Assembly: GCF_014655715.1 (NCBI RefSeq)
Contig: NZ_BNBM01000014.1
Span: 1-64,000 of the forward strand
Direction: 5' to 3'
Source: Streptomyces lanatus
GTDB lineage: Bacteria > Actinomycetota > Actinomycetes > Streptomycetales > Streptomycetaceae
Length of the DNA: 64,000 bases
Shown here piece by piece: positions 1 through 8,339 of this stretch (its first letter is position 1; every line of letters begins with the position of its first letter). The notes under the pieces were generated by a model that was given only the letters and a program-made list of their open reading frames with translations, had not been told where the DNA came from and searched no databases. The position numbers and the translations under genes were made by a program.

Positions 1-20
1 AGGCCGAGGGCTTGTCCATA
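1..20 (+). rRNA. rrl: 23S rRNA, 3' end (partial)
   Basis: The first ~20 bases resemble the extreme 3' end of actinobacterial 23S rRNA and lie ~100 bp before a clear 5S gene, as in a standard 16S-23S-5S operon. The exact mature end cannot be fixed; the spacer to 5S runs from about 21 to 120. Confidence 0.55.
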
Positions 21-120
21 GAGGCTCGCGTCCACTGTGTTGGTTCTGAGACAACGACCGTTGTCGGTTTGAGCAGAACACATAACAGAAGAGTGTGCTT
101 GTTCGCTCGAAACCATTAGG

Positions 121-239
121 GTTTCGGTGGTTATAGCGTGAGGGAAACGCCCGGTTACATTCCGAACCCGGAAGCTAAGCCTTACAGCGCCGATGGTACT
201 GCAGGGGGGACCCTGTGGGAGAGTAGGACGCCGCCGAAC
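121..239 (+). rRNA. rrf: 5S ribosomal RNA
   Basis: A ~119-nt stretch starting GTTTCGGTGGTTATAGCG carries the conserved 5S blocks, including CCGAACCCGGAAGCTAAG and GGGAGAGTAGGACGCCGCC, and its 5' and 3' ends are complementary (helix I). It is the last gene of the rRNA operon that enters from the left edge. Length and sequence fit a Streptomyces-type 5S rRNA, part of the large ribosomal subunit. Confidence 0.95.
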
Positions 240-249
240 AATCTTTGGA

Positions 250-299
250 AGGACCCCTGGTCCCAGCGTTCAGCTGGGACCAGGGGTCCTTTTGTTTTT
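250..299 (+). terminator. rrn operon intrinsic terminator
   Basis: A perfect 18-bp inverted repeat (250-267 with 273-290, 5-nt loop) is followed by TTTTGTTTTT. This is a textbook Rho-independent terminator and closes the rRNA operon 10 nt after 5S. Confidence 0.95.
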
Positions 300-332
300 A
301 CAATGCTTGTGTACCGAAGACAGGAGTCACCG

Positions 333-2093
333 ATGTCCACCAACTCTCCCGACGACCGACCGGAGCGCGACCAGCGGCGACGGGACAGTGGTGACCGCGG
401 TGACCGAGGCGGTCGAGGTGACCGTGGTGACCGCGGCGACCGTCCGGCCTTCCGCCGCGACGATCGTCGTGATGGCCGGCGTGATGACAATCGTGGGTCC
501 GACCGCGGTGGGTCCGACCGCGGTGGGTCCGACCGCGGTGGGTCCGACCGCGGTGGCTACGGCCGCCGCGACGACCGGGGCGGCGGTGGTTTCCGGCGTG
601 ACGACAACCGGGGCGGCGGCGGTTACGGCCGGCGCGATGACCGTCGTGACGATCGTGACCGTGGTCCCCGTCCGTCGTTCCAGCGCGATGACCGTGACCG
701 TGGACCGCGTCGGGACGACCGTGACCGTGGTGGCTTCCGGCGTGATGACCGCGGGGATCGTGGTGACCGTCCGGCCTTCCGGCGCGACGACCGGCGTGAC
801 GACCGACGCGGCGATGACCGTGGTGACCGCGGTGGGTTCCGTCGTGATGACAACCGTGGTGGGTCCGACCGCGGTGGCTACGGGCGGCGTGACGATCGTG
901 ACCGTGCTCCTCGCCCGTCGTACCAGCGTGATGACCGCGACCGCGGCTATCGCAGCGACGATCGTGATCGTGGTCCCCGTCCGTCGTTCCAGCGCGATGA
1001 TCGTGACCGTGGGCCGCGTCGGGATGACCGTGACCGTGGTGGCTTCCGGCGTGATGACCGCGGGGATCGTGGTGACCGTCCGGCCTTCCGCCGCGACGAG
1101 CGGCGCGACGACCGGCGTGATGACCGTAGCGAGCGTCGGGACGGCGACCGTGGTGGGTTCCGTCGTGACGACAGCCGAGGTGACCGCGGTGGGTTCCGTG
1201 GTCGTGACGACCGTGGTGGACGCGGTCCCCGGCGGGACGACCGTCGGGACGACCGGGGTGGCCGCCCCGGTGGCTTCCGTGGCCGTGACGACCGGCGCGG
1301 TGGCGGTGGCGGGCGCTTCCGTGAGGACCGGGACCGGGATCGGGACCGGGAGCCGATCAAGCGGCTGCCGATCCCCGAGGACGTCACGGGCGACGAGATC
1401 GACAAGGACGTACGGCAGGAGCTGCAGAGTCTGCCGAAGACGCTCGCGGAGGATGTCGCCAGGAACCTGGTGATGGTCGCGCGGCTCATCGACGAGGACC
1501 CCGAGGGGGCCTACGGCTACTCCAAGGTGGCGCTGCGGCTGGCGTCGAGGGTCGCCGCCGTACGGGAGGCGGCCGGGTTCGCGGCGTATGCCAACCAGAA
1601 GTACTCGGAGGCGCTCGCGGAGTTCCGGGCGGCGCGGCGGATGACCGGTGGCGCGGAGTTGTGGCCGCTGATGGCCGACTGCGAGCGTGGGCTCGGGCGG
1701 CCGGAGAAGGCGCTGGACATGGCCGGCACTCCCGAGGTGCAGAAGCTCGACAAGGCCGGGCAGGTGGAGATGCGGCTCGTCGCGGCCGGCGCCCGGCGTG
1801 ACATGGACCAGCTCGACGCGGCCATCGTGACGCTGCAGAGCCCCGAGCTCGCCTCCAGCTCCGTACAGCCGTGGACCGCGCGGCTGCGGTACGCGTACGC
1901 GGACGCGCTGTTTGCCGCCGGGCGGCGGGATGAGGCGCGGGAGTGGTTCGCGAAGGCCGTCGAGGCGGACAAGGACGGCAGCACCGATGCCTCCGACCGG
2001 CTTGCCGAGCTGGACGGTGTCGAGTTCGTCGACGCCTTCGATGAGGACGAGGACGAGGCCGAGAACGAGGGTGACGACGGCCGCGAGAAGTGA
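333..2093 (+). CDS. RG/RD-repeat protein with C-terminal TPR-like domain
   Basis: The 586-aa protein has two parts. Residues ~1-339 are a highly charged low-complexity tract of [12 protein letters not shown] and GSDRGG units; residues ~340-586 are an alpha-helical, TPR-like region ending in an acidic tail ([13 protein letters not shown]). The ATG at 333 is chosen because GGAG lies 6 nt upstream; the frame stays open further up, but only through the rRNA gene and terminator. RGG-like tracts often bind RNA, so a role with RNA or ribosomes is plausible but unproven. It begins ~35 bp after the rrn terminator and may receive read-through. The function is not known to me. Confidence 0.85.
   Translation: MSTNSPDDRPERDQRRRDSGDRGDRGGRGDRGDRGDRPAFRRDDRRDGRRDDNRGSDRGGSDRGGSDRGGSDRGGYGRRDDRGGGGFRRDDNRGGGGYGRRDDRRDDRDRGPRPSFQRDDRDRGPRRDDRDRGGFRRDDRGDRGDRPAFRRDDRRDDRRGDDRGDRGGFRRDDNRGGSDRGGYGRRDDRDRAPRPSYQRDDRDRGYRSDDRDRGPRPSFQRDDRDRGPRRDDRDRGGFRRDDRGDRGDRPAFRRDERRDDRRDDRSERRDGDRGGFRRDDSRGDRGGFRGRDDRGGRGPRRDDRRDDRGGRPGGFRGRDDRRGGGGGRFREDRDRDRDREPIKRLPIPEDVTGDEIDKDVRQELQSLPKTLAEDVARNLVMVARLIDEDPEGAYGYSKVALRLASRVAAVREAAGFAAYANQKYSEALAEFRAARRMTGGAELWPLMADCERGLGRPEKALDMAGTPEVQKLDKAGQVEMRLVAAGARRDMDQLDAAIVTLQSPELASSSVQPWTARLRYAYADALFAAGRRDEAREWFAKAVEADKDGSTDASDRLAELDGVEFVDAFDEDEDEAENEGDDGREK
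496..555 (+). repeat. Four tandem 15-bp repeats in coding sequence
   Basis: Four consecutive copies of GGTCCGACCGCGGTG encode GSDRG-type pentapeptides inside the RD-rich protein. The copies are identical at DNA level, so copy number could vary by slippage without frameshift. Confidence 0.9.
651..1098 (+). repeat. Internal duplication of ~140 bp, offset 309 bp
   Basis: Bases ~651-789 and ~960-1098 are near-identical. Both encode the block beginning [14 protein letters not shown] and running through [20 protein letters not shown]. The offset is 103 codons, so the duplication keeps frame. It looks like recent unequal recombination within the repeat tract. Confidence 0.85.
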
Positions 2094-2109
2094 GCCGCGC
2101 GTGAGGTGA

Positions 2110-2140
2110 GGGGCGGGATCCCGGGCCGGGGTCCCGCCCC
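2110..2140. terminator. Bidirectional hairpin between convergent genes
   Basis: A 13-bp stem (2110-2122 with 2128-2140, one G-U pair, GC-rich) lies between two convergent stop codons. There is no strong U-tract; it probably serves as a terminator or transcript-end stabiliser for both genes. Confidence 0.6.
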
Positions 2141-2149
2141 TTCGGCGTT

Positions 2150-3442
2150 CTAGAGGTCCAGTGTGCGCAGGACCAGGCCCGAGGCCGGTTTCGGGCCGAA
2201 CGACGTCGACTTGCGGGGCATGGTGACGCCCAGGCGGGCGAGGTCGCGTACGACTTCCTCGCGGACGGGGTGCATCAGGACGGCCGTACCGCCGTCGCGT
2301 TCCGCCTTGTCGACGGTGGCGGCGGTGTCGTGGATGTAGGCGATACGGGCCGGGTCGTCCTCGGGGATGTGCCAGATGTGGGCGAGGAGCGTGGCGTGCA
2401 GGACCGTCGCGTCCAGGGTGCGCCAGGCGGCGGGGCGGTCGGCGGGGACCGTGCGGTCGAGCAGGGCCGGGTCCGGCTCGTCGAGGAGGTGGAAGGCGCC
2501 GTCGCCCGCGAGGAGGAAGGCGTTGCCCGCGCAGGCCGCGTCGGCCAGGGTTTCCAGGGCCTCGGCGAGCGGGACTTCGAGGCGGCGGACGCGGAAGAGG
2601 CCGTCGAGGGCGGCCAGGGCGTCCGGCACCGGCAGGTCGTGCAGGAGACGGTGGATGGCGCGGACGCGGAGGGGGTAGCGGGCGGTGTCGACCAGGAGGA
2701 CCAGGCCGTAGTCCCAGGGGCTGGGGGAGGTGTGCTCCGCGCGTAGACGTCGGTAGGTCGCCCAGCGGTGGTGGCCGTCGGCGATCAGGGCCTGGTGGCG
2801 GGTCAGGTCGGACTGGACACGGGCCAGGTCCGCGGGGTCGGTGATCGACCACAGGCGATGGCTGAAACCGTCCTCCGTGGTGGTGGCGAGAAGCGGCTGC
2901 TGTTCGACCGTGCGCTCGATGACGCCGGTCGTCTCGGTCGCCGAGCCGTTGCCGCGGTAGGTCAGGAGCAGGGGTTCGAGGTTCGCGGAGGTGGCGCGCA
3001 TCAGGTCCGCTCTGTCGGCGACCACGTGCGGCATGACGTCCTCGTGCGGCAGGACCAGGCCGTCGGACGGCTCCGAGACGCGCAGGGCGCCGATGACGCC
3101 GCGCTGGAGCATGCCGTCGCCGTCCCGCTGTTCGTAGACGTAGAGGCAGGGCTCGGGGTCGGCGGTCAGTACGCCCTCGGACAGCCAGCGGCGCAGGGTC
3201 TTCGCCGCCTGTTCGTTGCGGGCGGCGGGGGTGGCCGCCTGGGGCAGGATCAGACGGACGATGTTGTGCGGGTCGGCCGACTCGAGGTGGAGCAGGCCGT
3301 CGGGGCGGACCACGACGTCGTACGGCGGTGAAGTCACGGCGGCCAGGCTGCCGACCCGGTCGGGGTCGTAACGAAGTCCTCTGAACGGGGTGAGTTCGAG
3401 GCCTCGGCGCGCCGTTGCTTCCGGGTGACCTGCTGTGTTCAT
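2150..3442 (-). CDS. DUF1015 family protein
   Basis: The 430-aa protein opens with ELTPFRGLRYDPDRVGSL and SPPYDVV, features of the DUF1015 family, and contains LIADGHHRWATYRRLRAE, a conserved histidine-rich motif of that family. Length fits the family (~400-430 aa). The family has no established activity; some members sit near serine or NAD metabolism genes. It is transcribed divergently from the HAD phosphatase, with ~70 bp between starts. No signal peptide or membrane segment is seen, so it should be cytoplasmic. Confidence 0.85.
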   Translation of the reverse strand: MNTAGHPEATARRGLELTPFRGLRYDPDRVGSLAAVTSPPYDVVVRPDGLLHLESADPHNIVRLILPQAATPAARNEQAAKTLRRWLSEGVLTADPEPCLYVYEQRDGDGMLQRGVIGALRVSEPSDGLVLPHEDVMPHVVADRADLMRATSANLEPLLLTYRGNGSATETTGVIERTVEQQPLLATTTEDGFSHRLWSITDPADLARVQSDLTRHQALIADGHHRWATYRRLRAEHTSPSPWDYGLVLLVDTARYPLRVRAIHRLLHDLPVPDALAALDGLFRVRRLEVPLAEALETLADAACAGNAFLLAGDGAFHLLDEPDPALLDRTVPADRPAAWRTLDATVLHATLLAHIWHIPEDDPARIAYIHDTAATVDKAERDGGTAVLMHPVREEVVRDLARLGVTMPRKSTSFGPKPASGLVLRTLDL

Positions 3443-3514
3443 CCAGGCATCGTACGGGTGTCAGTGGCATGGGGGATGATCGGGGGAAAGCCGTCGAACG
3501 AGGAGCGATGCGGA

Positions 3515-4543
3515 ATGAGCCAGAGCGTCAGGACGAGGCCCGCGGGCTGTGGCCAGGCCCTGAGCGAGGCGTACGACACGGCGCTGCTCGACCTCGACGG
3601 TGTGGTGTACGCGGGGGGTAACGCGATCGGGCATGCGGTGGAGTCGCTCGCCGTGGCCCGGGCGGGCGGGATGCATCTCGCGTATGTCACTAACAACGCT
3701 CTGCGGACGCCGGATGTCGTGGCCGCGCATCTGACGGCGCTGGGGATACCCACCGTCGCGGACGATGTGATCACCTCGGCGCAGGCGGTGGCCCGGCTGA
3801 TCAGTGAGCAGGTGCCGGAGGGCTCCCGGGTGCTGGTGATCGGCGGGGAGGGGCTGCGGGTCGCGCTGCGCGAGCGCGGGCTCGAGCCTGTCGAGTCGGC
3901 GGACGACGATCCGGTGGCCGTGGTGCAGGGGTACGGCGGGCCCGAGATGGCGTGGGGGCGGTTCGCGGAGGCCTGTTATGCCATCGCGCGCGGGTTGCCC
4001 TGGTTCGCGTCGAATACCGACCTGACGATTCCCGGTGCGCGCGGGATCGGGCCGGGCAACGGCGCGGCGGTGGAGGTCGTCCGGATAGCCACCGGTGCCG
4101 AGCCGCAGGTGGCGGGCAAGCCGTTGCCTCCCATGCACCGGGAGACGGTCCTGCGGACCGGTGCCGAGCGGCCGCTGGTGGTCGGGGACCGGCTGGACAC
4201 GGACATCGAGGGCGCGTTCAACGGGGAGGTCGACTCGCTGCTCGTGCTGACCGGGGTGACCGATGGCGCCCAGCTGCTGGCCGCGCCGCCGCGGCACCGG
4301 CCGACGTATGTCGACGCCGATCTGCGGGGGATGCTCACCGGGCAGCCGGAGGTCGCCGATGACGGGGACGGCTTCCGGTGCGGTGGCTGGCGGGCTGCCG
4401 CGCGCGGGGAGCGGCTGGAACTCGACGGTGAGGGTGCGGCCTTGGACGGGCTGCGGGCGCTGTGCGCGGCGGCCTGGACGGCGGCCGGGGACGGTTCGTG
4501 CAGGCTGGACTCGGGGAAGGCGCTGGCGCGACTGGGGTTGTGA
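3515..4543 (+). CDS. HAD-superfamily phosphatase, NagD/class IIA type
   Basis: The 342-aa protein has HAD motif I DLDGVVY (nucleophile Asp ~26, acid/base Asp ~28), a class IIA cap region, and a C-terminal motif VVGDRLDTDIEGA (~223) that binds Mg2+. Such enzymes dephosphorylate small phospho-compounds such as glycerol phosphate, phosphoglycolate or PLP; the substrate cannot be told here. The ATG at 3515 is preferred because AGGAG lies 9 nt upstream; the frame is open from 3425. The last ~60 residues extend past the motif IV region and show no recognisable domain. Confidence 0.88.
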   Translation: MSQSVRTRPAGCGQALSEAYDTALLDLDGVVYAGGNAIGHAVESLAVARAGGMHLAYVTNNALRTPDVVAAHLTALGIPTVADDVITSAQAVARLISEQVPEGSRVLVIGGEGLRVALRERGLEPVESADDDPVAVVQGYGGPEMAWGRFAEACYAIARGLPWFASNTDLTIPGARGIGPGNGAAVEVVRIATGAEPQVAGKPLPPMHRETVLRTGAERPLVVGDRLDTDIEGAFNGEVDSLLVLTGVTDGAQLLAAPPRHRPTYVDADLRGMLTGQPEVADDGDGFRCGGWRAAARGERLELDGEGAALDGLRALCAAAWTAAGDGSCRLDSGKALARLGL

Positions 4544-4599
4544 GGTCGTCGTAGGGCACCGGGGTGAGGGAGGGCATGCAGCGGGATCGTGGCTGAATG

Positions 4600-4618
4600 G
4601 GAGGGTAGGCTAACCTAA
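4600..4618 (+). promoter_or_regulatory. Iron box (DmdR1/IdeR operator)
   Basis: The 19-mer GGAGGGTAGGCTAACCTAA matches the actinobacterial iron-box consensus TTAGGTTAGGCTAACCTAA at 16 of 19 positions, with the right half perfect. It ends 4 nt before the start codon of the first siderophore permease. A DtxR-family repressor bound to Fe2+ would therefore block expression of the three-gene transporter when iron is plentiful. Confidence 0.8.
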
Positions 4619-4622
4619 CTGC

Positions 4623-5666
4623 GTGTTGGTCGACAGTCCTCCTGAACAGCGCGCGGAGTCCGAGTCCGTGCCCCCAACCCGACGGGCGATACGTGCCGTT
4701 GGGCTGCTCGTCTCTGTCCTGATCCTGGTGGTCGTCGTGTTGGCGAGCATCGCGATCGGGGCGAAACAGCTGTCCCTGGGGGAGGTCTGGCACGGGCTGT
4801 TCGAGAGTTCCGGGACCTACGGCGACGTCGTGGTCGACGACCGGATCTCGCGCACCCTCCTCGGGCTGCTCGCGGGCGCCGGGCTCGGTCTCGCCGGGGC
4901 CGTGCTCCAGGCGCTCACCCGTAACCCGCTCGCCGACCCCGGGCTGCTCGGCATCAACGCGGGCGCGTCCGCGGCGGTCGTCACCGCCATCACGTTCTTC
5001 GGTGTGACCAGCCTGAACGTCTACGTCTGGTTCGCCTTCCTCGGCGCCGCCGCGGTCGGCGCGCTGGTCTGGTTCCTCGGCGGCAGCCGGGGCGCCACAC
5101 CGGTCCGGCTCGCGCTGGCCGGTACGGCGATCACCGCCGCGCTCTACGGCTATCTCCAGGCCGTGATGATCACGGACGACTCGGCGCTCAACAAGATGCG
5201 GTTCTGGACGGTCGGTTCGCTGACCTCGGCGACGGACTCGACCATCAAGCAGGTACTGCCGTTCCTCGTGGCCGGCATGGTCCTCGCGCTCGCCCTCGCC
5301 CGGCCGCTCAACGCCATGGAGATGGGCGACGACACCGCCAAGGCGCTCGGCGCCAACCTGAACCGCACCCGGGTGCTGTCGATGCTCGCCGCCACCGTGC
5401 TGTGCGGCGCCGCGACCGCCGCGTGCGGACCGATCGTGTTCGTCGGCCTGATGGTGCCGCACGCCGTGCGCTCCTTCACCGGGCCCGACCTGCGCTGGAT
5501 CCTGCCGTACGCGGCCGTCCTGTCGCCGGTGCTGCTGCTCGGCGCCGACGTCGTCGGCCGGATCGTGGCCCGGCCCGCCGAGCTCCAGGTCGGCATCGTC
5601 ACCGCGATCCTCGGCGGCCCGGTCTTCATCTTTCTCGTACGACGGCGGAGGACGGCCCAGCTGTGA
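4623..5666 (+). CDS. Iron-siderophore ABC transporter permease (FecCD family)
   Basis: A 347-aa integral membrane protein with about nine hydrophobic segments and FecCD motifs, including LTRNPLADPGLLGINAGASA and the coupling-helix region (EMGDDTAKALGANL) that contacts the ATPase. It would form half of the channel moving Fe-siderophore complexes across the membrane. The GTG start at 4623 lies directly behind the iron box; no good ribosome site is visible, so the transcript may have a very short leader. Its stop overlaps the next gene by 4 bp (GTGA). Confidence 0.93.
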   Translation: MLVDSPPEQRAESESVPPTRRAIRAVGLLVSVLILVVVVLASIAIGAKQLSLGEVWHGLFESSGTYGDVVVDDRISRTLLGLLAGAGLGLAGAVLQALTRNPLADPGLLGINAGASAAVVTAITFFGVTSLNVYVWFAFLGAAAVGALVWFLGGSRGATPVRLALAGTAITAALYGYLQAVMITDDSALNKMRFWTVGSLTSATDSTIKQVLPFLVAGMVLALALARPLNAMEMGDDTAKALGANLNRTRVLSMLAATVLCGAATAACGPIVFVGLMVPHAVRSFTGPDLRWILPYAAVLSPVLLLGADVVGRIVARPAELQVGIVTAILGGPVFIFLVRRRRTAQL

Positions 5667-6769
5667 GGACCGCAGTGAAGAGCGAAGCGGGGACCACGGC
5701 GCCGGGCGCGGTGCCGGGTGCGGTGAAGTCCGCCCGTGCCAACCGTGCCGTACGGACCCCGGGCGGGCTCTCCGTCCGACTGGACGTGCGGGCGCTGACC
5801 GTCGTCCTGTTGTTGCTGCTGGCCGGGCTCGCCGCGAGTGTGCTGCTGATCGGCACCGGCGACTTCCCGATCGGGGCGGGCGACGTCCTGAGAACGCTGT
5901 TCGGTGGGGGCGACGCCGGGCAGGAGTTCATCGTCAACGAGCTGCGGCTGCCGCGCGTGCTGGTCGGGCTCCTGGTCGGGGCCTCGCTCGGGCTCGGCGG
6001 CGCGCTGTTCCAGGCGCTGTCCCGCAACCCGCTGGGCAGCCCGGACATCCTCGGCCTCGGACAGGGCGCCACGGCCGGGGCGCTCGTGATGATCGTGCTG
6101 TTCTCCGGGAGCGCCGGCGAGGTCACCGTAGGTGCGCTGGTGGGCGGACTCGCGACGGGTCTCGCCATCTATCTGCTCGCCTGGAAGCGGGGCGTGCACG
6201 GTTATCGACTGGTCCTGGTCGGCATCGGCATGTCCGCGATCATGACCGCGGTCAACGGCTATCTGATGACCAAGGCCGACCTGGTCGACGCGGCCCGCGC
6301 GCTCGTGTGGATGACCGGTTCCCTCAGCGGCCGGGACTGGGCCCAGGTCTGGCCGCTGCTCGCGCTCTGCGCCGTCCTCGTGCCGCTGGTCCTCGCCAAC
6401 GCGCGCGGGCTCAGGATGATGGAGATGGGCGACGACGTGTCGTACGCCCTCGGGGTGCGGGTCGAACGCGTACGGCTGCTGCTGATGCTGGCCGCCGTGC
6501 TGCTCACCGCGGCCGCCACCGCCGCCGCAGGGCCGGTCAGCTTCGTGGCGCTCACCGCCCCGCAGCTCGCCCGGCGCCTGACCCGCTCGCCCGGACCGAA
6601 CCTGCTGCCCTCCCTGTGCATGGGCGCCGCCCTCCTCGTCGCCGCCGACTGGATCTCCCAGCGGGTCTTCGGCGCCGACCAGCTGCCCGTGGGCGTGGTC
6701 ACCGGTGTGCTCGGCGGCGTATATCTGCTGTGGCTGCTGGTGACCGAGCGCAAGGCGGGCCGGATATGA
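5663..6769 (+). CDS. Iron-siderophore ABC transporter permease (FecCD family), second subunit
   Basis: This 368-aa FecCD permease is paralogous to its upstream neighbour and pairs with it. It carries LSRNPLGSPDILGLGQGATA and the coupling loop EMGDDVSYALGVRV. About 45 residues of cytoplasmic N-terminus precede the first membrane helix. The GTG at 5663 overlaps the previous stop as GTGA; a second GTG at 5675 is possible. Translational coupling would keep the two permeases equal in amount. Confidence 0.92.
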   Translation: MRTAVKSEAGTTAPGAVPGAVKSARANRAVRTPGGLSVRLDVRALTVVLLLLLAGLAASVLLIGTGDFPIGAGDVLRTLFGGGDAGQEFIVNELRLPRVLVGLLVGASLGLGGALFQALSRNPLGSPDILGLGQGATAGALVMIVLFSGSAGEVTVGALVGGLATGLAIYLLAWKRGVHGYRLVLVGIGMSAIMTAVNGYLMTKADLVDAARALVWMTGSLSGRDWAQVWPLLALCAVLVPLVLANARGLRMMEMGDDVSYALGVRVERVRLLLMLAAVLLTAAATAAAGPVSFVALTAPQLARRLTRSPGPNLLPSLCMGAALLVAADWISQRVFGADQLPVGVVTGVLGGVYLLWLLVTERKAGRI

Positions 6770-6822
6770 GGGCCGACGGCAACGACAACTACAGCAGTGG
6801 GCTGAACAACCGAAGGAGCACC

Positions 6823-7644
6823 GTGAACCGCCTGTCCGCCGACAACGTCACCCTCGCCTACGACCAGCGGGTCATCGCCGAGCAGCTGTCGGTGGAGATA
6901 CCCGACAACTCCTTCACCGTGATCGTCGGCCCCAACGCATGCGGCAAGTCCACGCTGCTGCGGGCGCTGTCACGGATGCTGAAGCCCAGCCAGGGCCGGG
7001 TCCTGCTGGACGGGCAGGTCATCCAGTCGATGCCCGCGAAGAAGGTCGCGCGCACCCTGGGTCTGCTGCCGCAATCGTCGATCGCGCCGGACGGGATCAC
7101 CGTCGCCGACCTGGTGGGCCGCGGCCGCTACCCGCACCAGGGCATCCTGCGCCAGTGGTCGACCGAGGACGAGCGGGTCGTCCAGGAGTCGATGGAGCAG
7201 ACCGGCGTCGCCGAGCTCGCCGATCGCTATGTCGACGAACTGTCGGGTGGTCAGCGCCAGCGCGTGTGGATCGCGATGGCCCTCGCCCAGCAGACGCCGC
7301 TGCTGCTGCTCGACGAGCCGACGACGTACCTCGACATCCAGCACCAGATCGACGTCCTCGACCTGTGCGCCCAGCTGCACGAGGAGCAGGGGCGCACCCT
7401 GGTCGCCGTGCTGCACGACCTCAATCACGCCGCCCGCTACGCCACGCACCTCATCGCGCTGCGCGACGGCGCCGTCATCGCCGAGGGCGCGCCCAACGAC
7501 ATCGTCACCGCCGGCCTGGTCGAGGACGTCTTCGGACTGCGCTGCCAGGTCATCGACGACCCGGAGACGGGGACGCCGCTGGTGGTGCCGGCGGCGCGCA
7601 AGGCACGTACCGAAGCGAAGGTCGCGGCTACAGAAGCTTCCTGA
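6823..7644 (+). CDS. Iron-siderophore ABC transporter ATP-binding protein (FepC-like)
   Basis: A 273-aa ATPase with Walker A GPNACGKST, Q-loop LLPQSSIAPDGITV, signature LSGGQRQRVWIA, Walker B LLLLDEPTTYLD and H-loop VLHDLNHAARY. It powers uptake by the two preceding permeases; no substrate-binding lipoprotein is encoded here, so one must come from elsewhere. The GTG at 6823 is chosen for AAGGAG 4 nt upstream and because family members start near this point. An ATG at 6766 overlapping the previous stop (ATGA) would add 19 residues. The 3' end overlaps the convergent SCP2 gene by 17 bp. Confidence 0.92.
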   Translation: MNRLSADNVTLAYDQRVIAEQLSVEIPDNSFTVIVGPNACGKSTLLRALSRMLKPSQGRVLLDGQVIQSMPAKKVARTLGLLPQSSIAPDGITVADLVGRGRYPHQGILRQWSTEDERVVQESMEQTGVAELADRYVDELSGGQRQRVWIAMALAQQTPLLLLDEPTTYLDIQHQIDVLDLCAQLHEEQGRTLVAVLHDLNHAARYATHLIALRDGAVIAEGAPNDIVTAGLVEDVFGLRCQVIDDPETGTPLVVPAARKARTEAKVAATEAS

Positions 7645-7975
7645 GCAGCAGCAGGTCGCGCACGCCCGCGTGCAGCTTCACCCGGCCCGAACCCCAGGCC
7701 TTGGCGAAGTGCAGCTCGCCGGCGACCAGGGCGACCAGGTCGTCGCCGGTCATGCTCAGTCTGATCTGGGCCTTCTCGCGGGGCGGGCCCTGGAGCGTCT
7801 CGTGGACCTGGATCCGGCCGCCCGTCATCCGGCCGGCGAAGGTCACGTCCAGGTCGGTGATGTGGCAGCTCACCGAGCGGTCCAGGGCCGCGGCCGTACG
7901 GGCGTCCCCTTCGGCGTGCTGCATGTTGTCCGAGAGCTTTTCGAGTGCGGCGCGGCACTCCTCGATCGTGGCCAT
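7628..7975 (-). CDS. SCP2 sterol-binding-domain-like protein
   Basis: A 115-aa protein with N-terminal helices and a core (DLDVTFAGRMTGGRI, then AQIRLSMTGDDLVALVAGEL) resembling the SCP2/sterol-carrier fold, which binds hydrophobic ligands. There is no signal peptide. It is divergent from the acidic small protein at 8018 and converges with the transporter ATPase, overlapping it by 17 bp. The ATG at 7975 follows from homologue-like start MATIEE; the frame continues upstream without support. The ligand is unknown. Confidence 0.8.
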   Translation of the reverse strand: MATIEECRAALEKLSDNMQHAEGDARTAAALDRSVSCHITDLDVTFAGRMTGGRIQVHETLQGPPREKAQIRLSMTGDDLVALVAGELHFAKAWGSGRVKLHAGVRDLLLLRKLL

Positions 7976-8017
7976 CGCGATCGACGGTACCCCAGCGGTT
8001 CGGGGTAGCGTCTGGGC

Positions 8018-8332
8018 ATGAGCGACACGGTTCCGGAGACGGAGATCCCGGTGGAGGACGCCGAGGGGGAGACCCCGGTCGAGGCCGAGGTCCAGGACGA
8101 GGCCGAGCACGACCCCTCCGCCCCCGCCCCGCTGAACATCCCCCGCACCCCCACCGGCGACGCCGAGGTCGACGCCCAGCTGGAGCGCCTCGGTGACGCC
8201 GACCACCTCGCCACCGACGGGCACCTGGAGGTGTACGAGGATGTACACCGGGGGCTGCGCGACGCGCTCACCGCGCTCGACGCCCGCCCGGGACCTCCGG
8301 CGCCCCCGTCGATGCCTGGGATGAGGAGCTGA
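8018..8332 (+). CDS. Small acidic hypothetical protein
   Basis: A 104-aa protein, strongly acidic over residues 1-45 (EDAEGETPVEAEVQDEAEHD), then a helical stretch (AEVDAQLERLGDADHLATDG) and a Pro-rich tail. It starts at ATG 8018 and ends 7 nt before tlyA, so the two are likely co-transcribed. No domain is recognised. Similar short acidic proteins precede tlyA in other Streptomyces as far as I recall; function unknown. Confidence 0.75.
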   Translation: MSDTVPETEIPVEDAEGETPVEAEVQDEAEHDPSAPAPLNIPRTPTGDAEVDAQLERLGDADHLATDGHLEVYEDVHRGLRDALTALDARPGPPAPPSMPGMRS

Positions 8333-8339
8333 ACCGAAC

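Noticed and set aside
327-3470. Very long minus-strand open frame (1047 codons) across the RD-rich gene and DUF1015 gene
   Set aside because: It is produced by the low-stop repeat composition; its translation is Thr/Val/Pro monotony and it is antisense to a well-formed gene.
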